Counted from the first letter of the stretch, positions 1-8,752 are shown. The stretch: 64,000 nucleotides of DNA from Amycolatopsis thermoflava N1165 (GCF_000473265.1 NZ_KI421511.1:6775909-6839908); one strand, 5' to 3'. Notes: a model not told the origin generated them from the letters alone. Program-made: numbers and translations.

Positions 1-575
1 ACCTCCAGCACGGACCCCAGCCGCTCCGCCAGCTCCGGCCCGGCAGGCACCTCGAACGGCACCTTCTTCTGCGCCAGCGTCCGCTTCGCCCGCACGATCC
101 GCTGCGCCACCGTCGACTCCGGCACCAGGAACGCACGCGCGATCTCGTCCGTCGTCAGCCCACCCAGCAAGCGCAACGTCAGCGCCACCCGCGCCTCCGT
201 CTTCAGCACCGGGTGGCACGCCGTGAAGATCAACCGCAACAGGTCGTCCGGCACCTCGTCCGGCTCGACCTCGATCGCCTGCTGCGACGTCTCCAGATCG
301 AGCCCGATCTCCTCGTGCTTGCGCTCCGCCATCTTCAGGTGCCGGAAGTGGTCGATCGCGCGGCGCTTGGCGATCGTCATCAGCCACGCGCCCGGGTTCG
401 ACGGCACACCGGACGACGGCCACTGCTCCAGCGCCGCCACCAGCGCGTCCTGCGCCAGCTCTTCGGCCAGCCCGACGTCGCGCACCATGCGCGTCAGCGC
501 GGCGATCAGCTTCGCGGACTCGATGCGCCACACGGCGTCGATGGTGCGGTGTGCCTCGGTGACCGTCACGGTCAC
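1..575 (-). CDS. ECF RNA polymerase sigma factor, 3' end outside window
   Basis: About 191 codons are visible and the gene runs off the left edge. Region 2 is at roughly residues 8-75 (with MTIAKRRAIDHFR, the -10 recognition helix) and region 4 at 115-165 (TTDEIARAFLVPESTVAQR, the -35 helix-turn-helix). Length and layout fit the long ECF class with a C-terminal DUF6596/TPR-like extension (ECF42 type), which is typically encoded beside a YCII/DGPF protein, as here. It would direct core RNA polymerase to a small regulon. The GTG at 575 follows a GAGG box; an in-frame GTG at 587 is the alternative. It lies 35 bp downstream of the YCII gene on the same strand, so the two are probably co-transcribed. 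Confidence 0.9.
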   Translation of the reverse strand, partial: MTVTVTEAHRTIDAVWRIESAKLIAALTRMVRDVGLAEELAQDALVAALEQWPSSGVPSNPGAWLMTIAKRRAIDHFRHLKMAERKHEEIGLDLETSQQAIEVEPDEVPDDLLRLIFTACHPVLKTEARVALTLRLLGGLTTDEIARAFLVPESTVAQRIVRAKRTLAQKKVPFEVPAGPELAERLGSVLE

Positions 576-610
576 CGAGCACACCACCTCACCGCGGCGA
601 GGGCAAGGTC

Positions 611-1033
611 TTACTGACCGTGCTGCTCGGCCACCTGCTTGCGCATCCGCTCCTCGGCCTCGCGCAGCTCCGGCGTGTACGCGTCACCGAAGTCCTCGGC
701 CTCGAACACCTGCCGGATCTCGATCTCGGTGTCCCGGAACGGCGCCCGCTTCAGCCACTCGACGGCCTCCTCCTTCGACTTCACGTCGAGGATCCAGAAC
801 CCCGCGATCAGCTCCTTCGACTCGGCGAACGGGCCGTCGATCACGGTCGTGCCCTCGCTGGAGTACCGCACGCGCGCACCCTTCGAGGTGGGGTGCAGGC
901 CCTCGCCGGCGAGCATCACACCGGCCTTGACCAGCTCCTCGTTGAACTTGCCCATCTCGGCCAGCTCCTGCTCGGTGGGCATCGCGCCGGCCTCGGTGTT
1001 CTCGTCGCCCTTGACCAGGACCATGAACTTCAT
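611..1033 (-). CDS. YCII/DGPF-domain protein
   Basis: A 140-residue protein starting MKFMVLVKGDENTEAG, with the conserved DGPFAESKELIAGFWI segment of the YCII-related (DGPF) family at about residues 60-75. Members are small ferredoxin-like-fold proteins of unsettled biochemical role that are genetically tied to ECF sigma factors of the neighbouring type. The ATG at 1033 is preceded by GGGAG at a good distance; the open frame continues upstream to 1111, but nothing there looks coding. It is the promoter-proximal gene of a two-gene unit with the sigma factor. Confidence 0.9.
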   Translation of the reverse strand: MKFMVLVKGDENTEAGAMPTEQELAEMGKFNEELVKAGVMLAGEGLHPTSKGARVRYSSEGTTVIDGPFAESKELIAGFWILDVKSKEEAVEWLKRAPFRDTEIEIRQVFEAEDFGDAYTPELREAEERMRKQVAEQHGQ

Positions 1034-1138
1034 CGTCGTCTCCCTGCTGTCGAGGTGGTCCCCAATGGGACCGTCACGATGACATCGATCGAGCCCCGGG
1101 CGAATCGACACAGGCGGACAATTTTCTTTCGGGAATCT

Positions 1139-2545
1139 TCAGCGCACCCCGGTCAGCACGAGAACCCGCTGCTCGGTGAGGTCTTCCATCGTCGCGCGGA
1201 CCCCCTCCCGGCCGGTGCCGGACTCCTTCACCCCGCCGTAGGGCATCTGGTCGGCCCGGTAGCTCGGCACGTCGCCGACCACCACGCCGCCGACCTCCAG
1301 CCGCGCCGAAGCCTCGAACGCGACCCGCAGGTCGTGCGTGAAGACCCCGGCCTGCAGACCGAACCGCGACGCGTTGACCCGCTCGAAGGCCTCCTCGACC
1401 GAGTCGACCGGCGCGAGCGACAGCACCGGGCCGAAGATCTCCTCGGCGTTGACCGCGCAGTCCTCCGGCGCACCGGTGAGCACGGTCGGCGCGACGGTCG
1501 CGCCCTGCCGCGTCCCGCCGGCGAGCAGCTCGGCGCCCGCCGCGACCGCGTCGTCGACCCACGACTGCACCCGCACCGCGGCCGCCTCGTTGATCAGCGG
1601 GCCGACCTCGCCGTCCACGTCCAGCTTGCGCACGTGGGCGACGACCCGGTCGGCCAGCTCGGCGTACACGTCCCGGTGCGCGTAGACCCGCTGCACCGAG
1701 ATGCACGACTGGCCGCCCTGGTAGGTGCCGAACGTCGCGATGCGCTGCGCCGCGAACTCCAGGTCCGTCCAGTCCGGGCAGACGATCGCCGCCGCGTTGC
1801 CGCCCAGCTCCAGGGTCACGTGCTTGCGCGGCACCCGGTCTTGGATCGCCCAGCCGACCGGTCCGGACCCGGTGAACGACACGACCGGCAGCCGCGGGTC
1901 CGCGACCAGTTCGCTCGCCGCCTCGTTCGGCATCGGCAGGACCGACCAGGAGCCTGCGGGCAGGTCGGTCTCGGCGAGCAGTTCGCCGAGCACCAGTGCG
2001 GTCAGCGGGGTCGCGGGCGCGGGCTTGAGCACGATCGGGCAGCCCGCGGCGATCGCCGGGGCCACCTTGTGGGCGACGAGGTTGAGCGGGAAGTTGAACG
2101 GCGTGATCCCCAGGACCGGCCCGCGCGGCGCGCGCCGGACCAGGGCCAGCCGCCCGGCGGAGGCGGCGTCGGTGTCGAGCCGCTGCAGCTCGCCGGAGAA
2201 CCGGCGGGCCTCCTCGGCGGCCCAGCGGAAGGTCGACACCCCGCGCCCGACCTCGGCCCGCGCCCACTTCAACGGCTTGCCCGACTCGGCGTGGATCAGG
2301 TCCGCGATTTCGTCGGCGCGCTCGGCCAGGCGCCGGGAGACGTGGTCCAGTGCGTCCGCGCGCACGTACGCGGGCAGCTGCGCGACCTCGTGCCGGACGT
2401 CGTGCGCGGCCGCGACGGCGGCTTCGACGTCCGCCGCGGTCGCGTTGCTGGTGGTTCCGGCGAGCGCGCCGTCGCGGGGGTTGCGGATTTCGACGAGGTC
2501 GTCGCTCGTCGCCGGGCGCCCGGCGACCCAGTACGGGAAGGTCAT
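1139..2545 (-). CDS. NAD(P)-dependent aldehyde dehydrogenase
   Basis: A 468-residue soluble aldehyde dehydrogenase, usual length for the family. Visible landmarks are the cofactor loop FTGSGPVG (224-231), the general base in ELGGN (Glu246), the nucleophile in GGQSC (Cys281), and a C-terminal PYGGVKESGTGREG oligomerisation/active-site segment. It oxidises an aldehyde to the acid; the sequence alone does not give the substrate. The GGQSCISVQR active site resembles the branch that includes lactaldehyde and phosphonoacetaldehyde dehydrogenases more than betaine-aldehyde enzymes (inference). It is divergent from a PucR regulator 86 bp away, which suggests control by that protein. Confidence 0.92.
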   Translation of the reverse strand: MTFPYWVAGRPATSDDLVEIRNPRDGALAGTTSNATAADVEAAVAAAHDVRHEVAQLPAYVRADALDHVSRRLAERADEIADLIHAESGKPLKWARAEVGRGVSTFRWAAEEARRFSGELQRLDTDAASAGRLALVRRAPRGPVLGITPFNFPLNLVAHKVAPAIAAGCPIVLKPAPATPLTALVLGELLAETDLPAGSWSVLPMPNEAASELVADPRLPVVSFTGSGPVGWAIQDRVPRKHVTLELGGNAAAIVCPDWTDLEFAAQRIATFGTYQGGQSCISVQRVYAHRDVYAELADRVVAHVRKLDVDGEVGPLINEAAAVRVQSWVDDAVAAGAELLAGGTRQGATVAPTVLTGAPEDCAVNAEEIFGPVLSLAPVDSVEEAFERVNASRFGLQAGVFTHDLRVAFEASARLEVGGVVVGDVPSYRADQMPYGGVKESGTGREGVRATMEDLTEQRVLVLTGVR

Positions 2546-2580
2546 CGCTCCAGCATCGGCCCGCCCAGCGCGGACGGAAA

Positions 2581-2617
2581 TGGCCGGACTGGCCAGTCGG
2601 TGGTCCGAAAACTGGAC
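2581..2617. promoter_or_regulatory. candidate PucR operator in divergent promoter
   Basis: The short gap between the aldehyde dehydrogenase and pucR-type starts contains two inverted repeats: TGGCC-N5-GGCCA (2581-2595) and GTCC-N7-GGAC (2603-2617). Position and symmetry suit a regulator shared by the divergent genes; no binding data are implied. Confidence 0.4.
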
Positions 2618-2631
2618 GAAGTGGCAGAGTG

Positions 2632-4023
2632 GTGCTCGTGCCGGTGACCCTGCGGCGACTGCTCGCCGACCCGACGCTCGGTCTGCGCGTGCTGGCCGGG
2701 GAGTCCGGTTTGGACCGCCCGGTGGGGTGGGTGCACGTCAGCGAGCTGGACGACCCGACGCCGTTCCTCGAAGGCGGTGAGTTGCTGCTCACCACGGGAC
2801 TGCGGCTGTCCGGCGAGCCCGGGTACGTGACCACGCTGACGGCGCGCGGGCTGGCCGGGCTCGGTTTCGGCATCGGGCTCAGCCACGCCGAGGCCCCCGC
2901 CGCGCTGGTGCGCGCCGCCGCCGACGCCGGGCTGCCGCTGCTCGAAGTGCCCCGGCGGACGCCGTTCATCGCGATCAGCAAGGCGGTGTCGGCGGCGCTT
3001 GCGGCGGACTCGTACGCCGAGGTCACGGCCACCAACGCGGCGCAGCAGGAGTTGACGCGGGCCGCGTTGCGGGGGCCGGATGCGGCGGTGCGGCGGTTGG
3101 CACGGCTGCTCGACGGATTCGTGTTGCTGGTCGGTCGCGGCGGCGAGCTGGTGCGGGCCGCCCCGGCGGCGGCCGCGGAACGGCTGCCGTCCGTGGCGGG
3201 CGAGCTGGCGCGGCTGCGCGGCGGGCCGGCGAGCGCCAGTTTCGAGGTGGACGGGCAACACGTGGTCGTCCAGGTGCTGCGCGACCAGGGGTTCCTCGTC
3301 GCCGGGCGGCCGGAGCCGTTCGACCGGACCAGCGGGCACGTGCTGAGCGCCGCCGCGTCACTGCTCACCCTCACGTTGACGCGGGCGCGTGGGCTGGAGT
3401 CGGAGCGCCGCAAGGTACATACGGCATGTATGCGTTTGTTGCTGGCCGGGCAGCACGAGCTGGTCGCGGGGATCGTCGGCCTGCCGTCGGAACCGGTCGA
3501 GGTGTTCGCGCTGACCGGCCGGCCCGACCGGGTGCTCGACGCGCTCGACGGCAGCCCGGCGTTCGCCGCCGAGCTGGACGGGATCGTCGTGGCGATCGGA
3601 CCGTCCGGCTGGTCCCCGGAGCTGGCCGGCGGGGTGGCGCCGGCGGCCGGCTACGCCGAGCTGGCGCAGGCGCACCGGCGGGCGATGCGCGTTGCCTCGC
3701 AGACCGAGCTGGTGCGGTTCCGCGGTGACCTGGTCTCGCTGCTGCCCGCGGAGGAGGCGCAAGCGTTTGCCGCCGCGGTGCTGGAACCGTTGGTGCGCCA
3801 CGACGAGACCGGGCGCGGCGATCTGGTGGCCTCGCTCGCGGAGTGGCTGCGGCGGCACGGGCAGTGGGACCCGGCGGCTGCGCGGCTCGGCGTCCACCGG
3901 CACACCCTGCGCAACCGCATCGCGAAGGTCGCCGAGCTGACCGGGCGCGATCTCGACGACCCGGACGTGCGGGCGGAGCTGTGGACGGCGTTGCGGCTGC
4001 GCGGCCTAGGTTCTGTTTCCTGA
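2632..4023 (+). CDS. PucR-family transcriptional regulator
   Basis: About 463 residues. The N-terminal PucR ligand domain (residues 1-125) has the typical opening LLADPTLGLRVLAGESGLDR and the GELLLTTGL segment. A middle GGDEF-like region follows, and the C-terminal HTH_30 (about 405-460) reads LRRHGQWDPAAARLGVHRHT followed by LRNRIAKV. Members bind small catabolites and usually activate a divergent or adjacent catabolic gene, here the aldehyde dehydrogenase. Start choice is uncertain: GTG codons occur in frame at 2629, 2632, 2638 and 2644, with only a weak ribosome-binding site. Confidence 0.9.
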   Translation: MLVPVTLRRLLADPTLGLRVLAGESGLDRPVGWVHVSELDDPTPFLEGGELLLTTGLRLSGEPGYVTTLTARGLAGLGFGIGLSHAEAPAALVRAAADAGLPLLEVPRRTPFIAISKAVSAALAADSYAEVTATNAAQQELTRAALRGPDAAVRRLARLLDGFVLLVGRGGELVRAAPAAAAERLPSVAGELARLRGGPASASFEVDGQHVVVQVLRDQGFLVAGRPEPFDRTSGHVLSAAASLLTLTLTRARGLESERRKVHTACMRLLLAGQHELVAGIVGLPSEPVEVFALTGRPDRVLDALDGSPAFAAELDGIVVAIGPSGWSPELAGGVAPAAGYAELAQAHRRAMRVASQTELVRFRGDLVSLLPAEEAQAFAAAVLEPLVRHDETGRGDLVASLAEWLRRHGQWDPAAARLGVHRHTLRNRIAKVAELTGRDLDDPDVRAELWTALRLRGLGSVS

Positions 4024-4367
4024 GCGGCGGAGCCGCTTGCGGTGGGCCGTCAACCGGCGCCGCCGCGGGTTTGATCGGGCGGAGCCGCGCGGAGCGCGTC
4101 CATTGAGGGTGGTGGTGGGTGACGGGTGGGAGGTTCCTGGCGAGGACAGCGCGGTGGTCGGCCCTGCCGCGCGGAGCGCGTCCACCCGGGGTGGTGGTCG
4201 GGCCGGCGGGTGGGGATTCATCAAGTGGCGATTCCACATCCAGGGGCCGCCTGGAATCGGGCTGGTCGCGCGGAGAGCATCCATTGAGGGTGGTGGCGGG
4301 CTGGCGGGAGGGCCGCTACCCGCACCGCCACGCAAGCCACCTCCGAAACGCGGCCTAGGGTCGGGGG
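4024..4367. repeat. gene-free gap with three degenerate direct repeats
   Basis: No coding sequence is supported in these 344 bp. A small hairpin (AGCGGC-GGA-GCCGCT, 4023-4037) directly follows the pucR stop. Three roughly 49-bp related copies start at about 4084, 4164 and 4262. Each carries a GCGCGGAG(C/A)GC box, then TCCA, then GGTGGTGG(T/C). Their spacing is irregular (80 and 98 bp), so this is a dispersed-type repeat rather than a simple tandem array. Confidence 0.6.
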
Positions 4368-5303
4368 GTGTCCGTGCGTGAACTGGTGGTGCTGGGGACC
4401 GGGAGCCAGGTGCCGACGCGCACCCGCAACCACAACGGCTACCTGCTGCGCTGGGACGGCGAGGGCCTGCTGTTCGACCCCGGCGAGGGCACGCAGCGGC
4501 AGATGCTGTTCGCCGGGGTGGCGGCCAGTTCGATCACCCGGATCTGCCTGAGCCACTTCCACGGCGACCACTGCCTCGGGGTGCCGGGCGTGGTGCAGCG
4601 GTTGTCGCTGGACGGGGTGCGGCACCCGGTGGTCGCGCACTACCCGGCCTCCGGCGCGGAGTACTTCGCGCGGCTGCGGCACGCGAGCGTTTTCCACGAG
4701 ACGGCGGAGCTGGTGGAGTCGCCGGTGGCCGAGCCGGGTGATATCGCGCGCGGCGCGTTCGGCCGTCTGGTCGCGCGGCGGCTGTCGCACCCCGTCGAGT
4801 CGTTCGGCTACCAGCTGGTCGAGCCGGACACCCGGCGGATGCTGCCGGACCGGCTGACGGCCCTCGGCGTGCGCGGCCCGGCGGTCGGGCAGCTGCAGCG
4901 GGACGGGTTCGTCGAGGTCGGCGGGCGGCGGGTCGAGCTGTCGGCGGCGAGCGAGCCGCGCCGGGGCCAGCGGTTCGCGTTCGTGATGGACACCCGGCTC
5001 TGCGACGGCGTCTTCGAGCTGGCCGAGGACGCGGACCTGCTGGTGATCGAGTCGACGTTCCTGTCCGCGGACGCCGCGTTGGCCACCGAGTACGGGCACC
5101 TGACGGCCGCGCAGTCCGGGCGGGTGGCGGCCGAGTGCGGGGTGCGGAAGCTGGTGCTGTCGCACTTCTCGCAGCGGTACCCGGACCCGGAGGCGTTCCG
5201 CGCCGAGGCGGCCGCGTCGTTCGGTGGCGAGATCGTGGTGGCCTCCGACATCAGTCGCGTCGCGGTGCCGGCCCGGCGCCCCGAGCGGGCGGCGGCAGGC
5301 TGA
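4368..5303 (+). CDS. rnz: ribonuclease Z
   Basis: A 311-residue metallo-beta-lactamase-fold tRNase Z, normal short-form length. The zinc motif HFHGDH is at residues 63-68. The N-terminal LGTGSQVPTRTRN and FDPGEGTQRQ segments are family signatures, and DTRLCD (about residue 206) and HFSQRY (about 262) carry further metal or substrate contacts. The enzyme cuts the 3' trailer from tRNA precursors lacking an encoded CCA. Both tRNA genes in this window lack CCA, which fits a need for it. GTG start at 4368 follows a G-rich stretch. It stands alone between gene-free gaps. Confidence 0.95.
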   Translation: MSVRELVVLGTGSQVPTRTRNHNGYLLRWDGEGLLFDPGEGTQRQMLFAGVAASSITRICLSHFHGDHCLGVPGVVQRLSLDGVRHPVVAHYPASGAEYFARLRHASVFHETAELVESPVAEPGDIARGAFGRLVARRLSHPVESFGYQLVEPDTRRMLPDRLTALGVRGPAVGQLQRDGFVEVGGRRVELSAASEPRRGQRFAFVMDTRLCDGVFELAEDADLLVIESTFLSADAALATEYGHLTAAQSGRVAAECGVRKLVLSHFSQRYPDPEAFRAEAAASFGGEIVVASDISRVAVPARRPERAAAG

Positions 5304-5519
5304 CCTTTTTCCACCCGGTCGGCGCGGCCGCGAAACAGCCGCGAAACCGCCGGTGGGAGCCACTTCGGGACCCCCGTCCCGATCGGGGCTGTGTCACACG
5401 GGTGGGGGATAGCTGCAGGTCATTGAAGTGTGGCCCTGCCAGGGCTGGGTAGCCACTTCAACGAAAGCGCTTCAGAAACGGGGCGCAGGTTGCTCCTGCA
5501 ACGGAAGGGAGAGAGGCCA

Positions 5520-6359
5520 GTGGCAACGTCCAACCTGGCGGCCGTCGACTTCGGCCAGGGTGTGTCCAACGCCTGGAGCGCGGTGGCGACCTTCGTGCCG
5601 AAGTTCGTCGCGTTCCTGGTGATCCTCGCGATCGGCTGGTTCATCGCCAAGGCGCTGAGCAAGATCGTCGACAAGGTGCTCGAGAAGGTCGGGTTCGACC
5701 GGGTGGTCGAGCGCGGCGGGATCAAACAGATGCTCGCCAAGAGCAAGTACGACGCCTCGGACATCATCGCCAAGCTGGTGTACTACGCGGTTCTGCTGAT
5801 CGCCCTGCAGTTCGCCTTCGGCGTGTGGGGGCCGAACCCGGTGAGCGGGCTGCTCGCGGGGATCGTCGCGTGGCTGCCGAAGGCCGCGGTGGCGATCATC
5901 ATCGTGGTCGTCGCAGGCGCGATCGCCCGCGCGGTGAAGGACCTGGTCGGCGGTGCCCTCAGTGGCCTGTCCTACGGCAAGACGCTGGGCACGATCGCGG
6001 CGGTGTTCATCTGGGCGCTGGGTATCATCGCGGCCCTGAACCAGATCGGCGTCGCCACCACCGTCACCACGCCGGTGCTGGTCACCGTGCTCGCGACGAT
6101 CGGCGGTGTCGTCATCGTCGGCATGGGCGGTGGCCTGGTGAAGCCGATGCAGCAGCGCTGGGAGCGCTGGCTGGGCCGCGCCGAGGAGCAGATCCCGGCG
6201 GCCAAGGCGCACGCCGAGGCCTACCAGCGGGGCCGTGAGGACGCGACCCGCGCGACCACGCCGAGCGCGGAGGAGGCCACGCAGGAGATGCGCCAGCCGA
6301 CCGGTTCCCTGGGGTCGGACCGCGGCGCGACCATGCGGCCGCCGGAGAGCTTCCGGTAA
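5520..6359 (+). CDS. MscS-like conserved TM-helix membrane protein
   Basis: A 279-residue protein with five hydrophobic segments, at about residues 25-45, 78-102, 105-133, 150-178 and 181-205, separated by short amphipathic stretches. This arrangement and the GQGVSNAW/FVPKFVAFLVILAIGWF pattern match the 'conserved TM helix' family related to small mechanosensitive channels. The tail (210-279) is hydrophilic. The GTG start at 5520 is chosen because GGAAGGGAGAG lies just upstream; the frame is open from 5430 without coding character. Likely a membrane channel or scaffold; gating is not demonstrated. Confidence 0.85.
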   Translation: MATSNLAAVDFGQGVSNAWSAVATFVPKFVAFLVILAIGWFIAKALSKIVDKVLEKVGFDRVVERGGIKQMLAKSKYDASDIIAKLVYYAVLLIALQFAFGVWGPNPVSGLLAGIVAWLPKAAVAIIIVVVAGAIARAVKDLVGGALSGLSYGKTLGTIAAVFIWALGIIAALNQIGVATTVTTPVLVTVLATIGGVVIVGMGGGLVKPMQQRWERWLGRAEEQIPAAKAHAEAYQRGREDATRATTPSAEEATQEMRQPTGSLGSDRGATMRPPESFR

Positions 6360-6400
6360 CGACGGGGAGCACCCCTCAAGACGGGGAGCACAGGGAGAGG

Positions 6401-6433
6401 CGGCCGGTCCGGCGACGGACCGGCCGTTCTCTT
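6401..6433 (+). terminator. rho-independent-type terminator
   Basis: Arms CGGCCGGTCC (6401-6410) and GGACCGGCCG (6417-6426) form a perfect 10-bp stem with a 6-nt loop, followed by TTCTCTT. It lies after the TM-helix gene and before a convergent gene, so it may act in both directions. An 11-bp duplication (ACGGGGAGCAC) sits immediately before it. Confidence 0.75.
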
Positions 6434-6437
6434 GCGC

Positions 6438-6839
6438 CTAGTGCAGTTCGAGTTCGAAGCCCTGGCGGTAGTGGGGGTCGTCCATCGAGTTCGCCAGTGT
6501 GCAGACCGCCAGCAGGCGGAAGGTCAGCCAGTCCATCGGCCCCGATTCCGGGCCCTGTGGCACGGTCAGCCGCCAGCCGGCCTCCCGGGCGTGGTCGAGC
6601 AGGCCGCGCGCGTAGCCGGCGAGCAGCACGACCCCCGCGACGGCCGCGGAACCCTCCACGCCCGCGGCGAGGATGTCGCGCACCGCGGCCGCGTGCTGGT
6701 CGACCACCGCCGTCAGGCCGGGCGCGGTGGCCACGGCGGCGACCAGTCCCGCGGCGCCCAGCTGGCTGTGCAGATGATTCAGCGTCCGACGGGACGTGCG
6801 TTCCGCCCAGACCGCGGCCATACCGAACATGCCTTCCAC
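6438..6839 (-). CDS. DUF6401-type small protein
   Basis: A 133-residue protein with an alanine-rich helical core, PGLTAVVDQHAAAVRD near residue 50, and DWLTFRLLAVCTLANSM near the C-terminus. This resembles the DUF6401 family, common in Pseudonocardiaceae and labelled as natural-product associated; its function is unknown. The GTG at 6839 is preferred because GGGAG lies 5 nt upstream; an ATG at 6830 is the alternative. No biosynthetic genes are adjacent. Confidence 0.65.
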   Translation of the reverse strand: MEGMFGMAAVWAERTSRRTLNHLHSQLGAAGLVAAVATAPGLTAVVDQHAAAVRDILAAGVEGSAAVAGVVLLAGYARGLLDHAREAGWRLTVPQGPESGPMDWLTFRLLAVCTLANSMDDPHYRQGFELELH

Positions 6840-6979
6840 GGTAACTCCCGGATTCGACCTCGTGGCCGGGGGAGGCGACGATCGACATGGCCGTTTTCCT
6901 CGGAGTGGCAACGGGGTGTCAGCGCGGGATCACCGGCGGCTGCCGCGACGGTGCCGAATTTCACGATGGCGAGGTGCGA

Positions 6980-7828
6980 ATGAGCGGGCTCGGCGGGTTT
7001 CGGTCGGCGGGTGAGCGGGCACGCTACGAGGCCGTTTACGACGAAGCGCTGCGCGCGATGCCCGAACCGGCCGCGGTGCGCGACCTCCCGACCGCCTTCG
7101 GCGCGGTCCGCGTCTACCGCTTCGGCACCGGCGGCGAGCCGCTCGTCCTGCTGCCCGGGCGCTGCGGCACCAGCGTCGCGTTCCGGGCGGGCATTCCGGC
7201 GCTGGCCCGGCGCCACCGCGTCCATACCGTCGACCCGCTCGGCGAACCGGGCCGCAGCGAACAGACCGCGCCCGTCCGTGACGGTGCGGACCAGGCGCGC
7301 TGGCTCGACGAAACACTGGCCCGGCTCGGCCTCGGGCAGGCGCACCTGCTCGGCGTCTCGTCCGGCGGGTGGCTGGCCGCGAACCTCGCCGTCCGGCGGC
7401 CGGAGCGGGTCGCTTCGCTGACGCTGGCCGACCCGGTCGCCACCTTCGCGCCGGTGCCGCCCGGGCTGGTGCTGCGGGCCCTCCCGGTCGGCCTGCGTTA
7501 CGTCTCGAGCTGGGCCCGTCCGCGGTTCCTCCGCTGGGCCACCGGCGCGGACCCGGCGGACACCGTCGAAGGGCGGCTGCTCAGCGCCGGGTTCCAGCAC
7601 TTCCGGACCGCGCTGCCGCGGCCGGTCCCGTTCACCGACGAGCAGTTGCGTGCTCTCGCGATGCCGGTGCTGGCGATCATCGCCGGCCGCAGCGTGGTGC
7701 ACGATCCGCGACGGGTGTACGCCCGGGCCCGCGCCCTGCTCCAGCGCGGTGAGGTGGAACTGTGGCCGGACGCGGCGCCGGTCGAGGAGGTCGCCGAGCG
7801 GGCGTTGCGCTTCCTGCCCGGGAGCTGA
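6980..7828 (+). CDS. alpha/beta hydrolase-fold protein
   Basis: A 282-residue protein with the alpha/beta hydrolase order: oxyanion strand LVLLPGRCGTS (about 55-65), GEPGRS loop, and nucleophile elbow GVSSG (Ser127). The acid is plausibly in the IIAGRSVVHDPR strand. The C-terminal region, where a GHxxxxE histidine is normally found, reads WPDAAPVEEV and has no histidine. The protein may therefore be catalytically impaired or use another residue. ATG 6980 has GAGG 5 nt upstream; the open frame starting at 6887 lacks a ribosome-binding site. Confidence 0.85.
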   Translation: MSGLGGFRSAGERARYEAVYDEALRAMPEPAAVRDLPTAFGAVRVYRFGTGGEPLVLLPGRCGTSVAFRAGIPALARRHRVHTVDPLGEPGRSEQTAPVRDGADQARWLDETLARLGLGQAHLLGVSSGGWLAANLAVRRPERVASLTLADPVATFAPVPPGLVLRALPVGLRYVSSWARPRFLRWATGADPADTVEGRLLSAGFQHFRTALPRPVPFTDEQLRALAMPVLAIIAGRSVVHDPRRVYARARALLQRGEVELWPDAAPVEEVAERALRFLPGS

Positions 7829-7856
7829 TCTGTCGCGAGTGGACGGTCACGCACCG

Positions 7857-8210
7857 TCACCGCTGACGGCCGGGTGGCCGGGGTTCTTCGAGCAGCATCG
7901 CGCGCAGGAGTTCCCGGGCCTGACGGCGGATCTGCACCGAGTCGCCGTGGCCGCCGATGGTCCAGAGCAGCTCGGCCAGCGCGCAGCCCGCCGTCTTCTG
8001 CAGCGAGCCCAAGTACTGGGCGAAGTGCTGAGCCCAGCGCCCGTGCAGGGTCACCAGCAGCTCGTCGCCGAACTGGTTGCGCAGCACGATTTCGTCGCCG
8101 TCGCGCTCCTGGGTCCAGAACGGCAGCGCGCCCGCGAGCGAGCGCCACTGGTCCGCCAGCTCGGCGATCCGTTTCCGCTCCAGGCGGTCTTCCTCGTCCT
8201 GCCGGTTCAT
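7857..8210 (-). CDS. conserved hypothetical protein, 117 residues
   Basis: A soluble, charged protein opening MNRQDEEDRLERKRIAEL, with central beta-like segments (DEIVLRNQFGDELLVTLHG) and no membrane segment. I do not recognise a family. Coding is supported by a GGGAG box 6 nt before ATG 8210 and by normal actinobacterial codon use. It lies 49 bp downstream of the secreted-protein gene on the same strand and is convergent to the hydrolase gene. Confidence 0.7.
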   Translation of the reverse strand: MNRQDEEDRLERKRIAELADQWRSLAGALPFWTQERDGDEIVLRNQFGDELLVTLHGRWAQHFAQYLGSLQKTAGCALAELLWTIGGHGDSVQIRRQARELLRAMLLEEPRPPGRQR

Positions 8211-8259
8211 CGTGCACTCCCTACCCTCCGTGCACGACGCTAGAACAGGTGTTCGATGA

Positions 8260-8691
8260 TCACAAGCTCGGGGTGGGAGCCGTCTCAGGTTCGGCCGGCT
8301 GCACCTGGACCTCGAACCCGTAGCCGGGAGACGGCGGGAAACCGGCCTCGCCGATCGCCTGGATCGACACGCTGTCGCCGGGGAAGAGGTAGCCGGATCC
8401 CTTGACCGGCTCCGGATTCGTGCCGCACGGGAACATCACCGTGTGCCAGTCCTCGCGCGGCGACCGGTACCGCACACCCATTTTCGGCGTGCTCAGCATC
8501 GGCGCCGCCGGGCAGGTGCCGGAAACGCTCAGCTCGATCGAATAGGCCTGGTCGCCGTCCTTGGTCACGGCGCCTTCGATCTGCAGGCCCCAGCCGTTTC
8601 CGTAGTACGACGTGAGAAATGCCGGCTCGGCGGCGGCGGGCGCCGTGGCCAGCAGGAACGCGGCGGCGGTCAGTACGGCGATCTTTCGCAT
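8260..8691 (-). CDS. small secreted protein
   Basis: About 143 residues beginning MRKIAVLTAAAFLLATAPAAA, a clear Sec signal peptide with probable AxA cleavage near residue 21. The mature part has paired cysteines (SGTCPAAP and MFPCGTN) that could form a disulphide, and is rich in beta-prone segments. No known domain is recognised. The ribosome-binding site before ATG 8691 is weak. It is 61 bp downstream of the TetR-type gene and may be read through from it. Confidence 0.7.
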   Translation of the reverse strand: MRKIAVLTAAAFLLATAPAAAEPAFLTSYYGNGWGLQIEGAVTKDGDQAYSIELSVSGTCPAAPMLSTPKMGVRYRSPREDWHTVMFPCGTNPEPVKGSGYLFPGDSVSIQAIGEAGFPPSPGYGFEVQVQPAEPETAPTPSL

Positions 8692-8752
8692 GAATCCGAC
8701 GGTGACAAGCCCGGTCGGCGCGCGCAAACCGCCGGTGTCCCTCGAATGAGGG

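Noticed and set aside
1074..3413. Long leftward frame overlapping the aldehyde dehydrogenase and pucR
   Set aside because: The translation is Arg/Ala/Pro low-complexity, typical of out-of-frame high-GC DNA; the aldehyde dehydrogenase and PucR frames explain the region.
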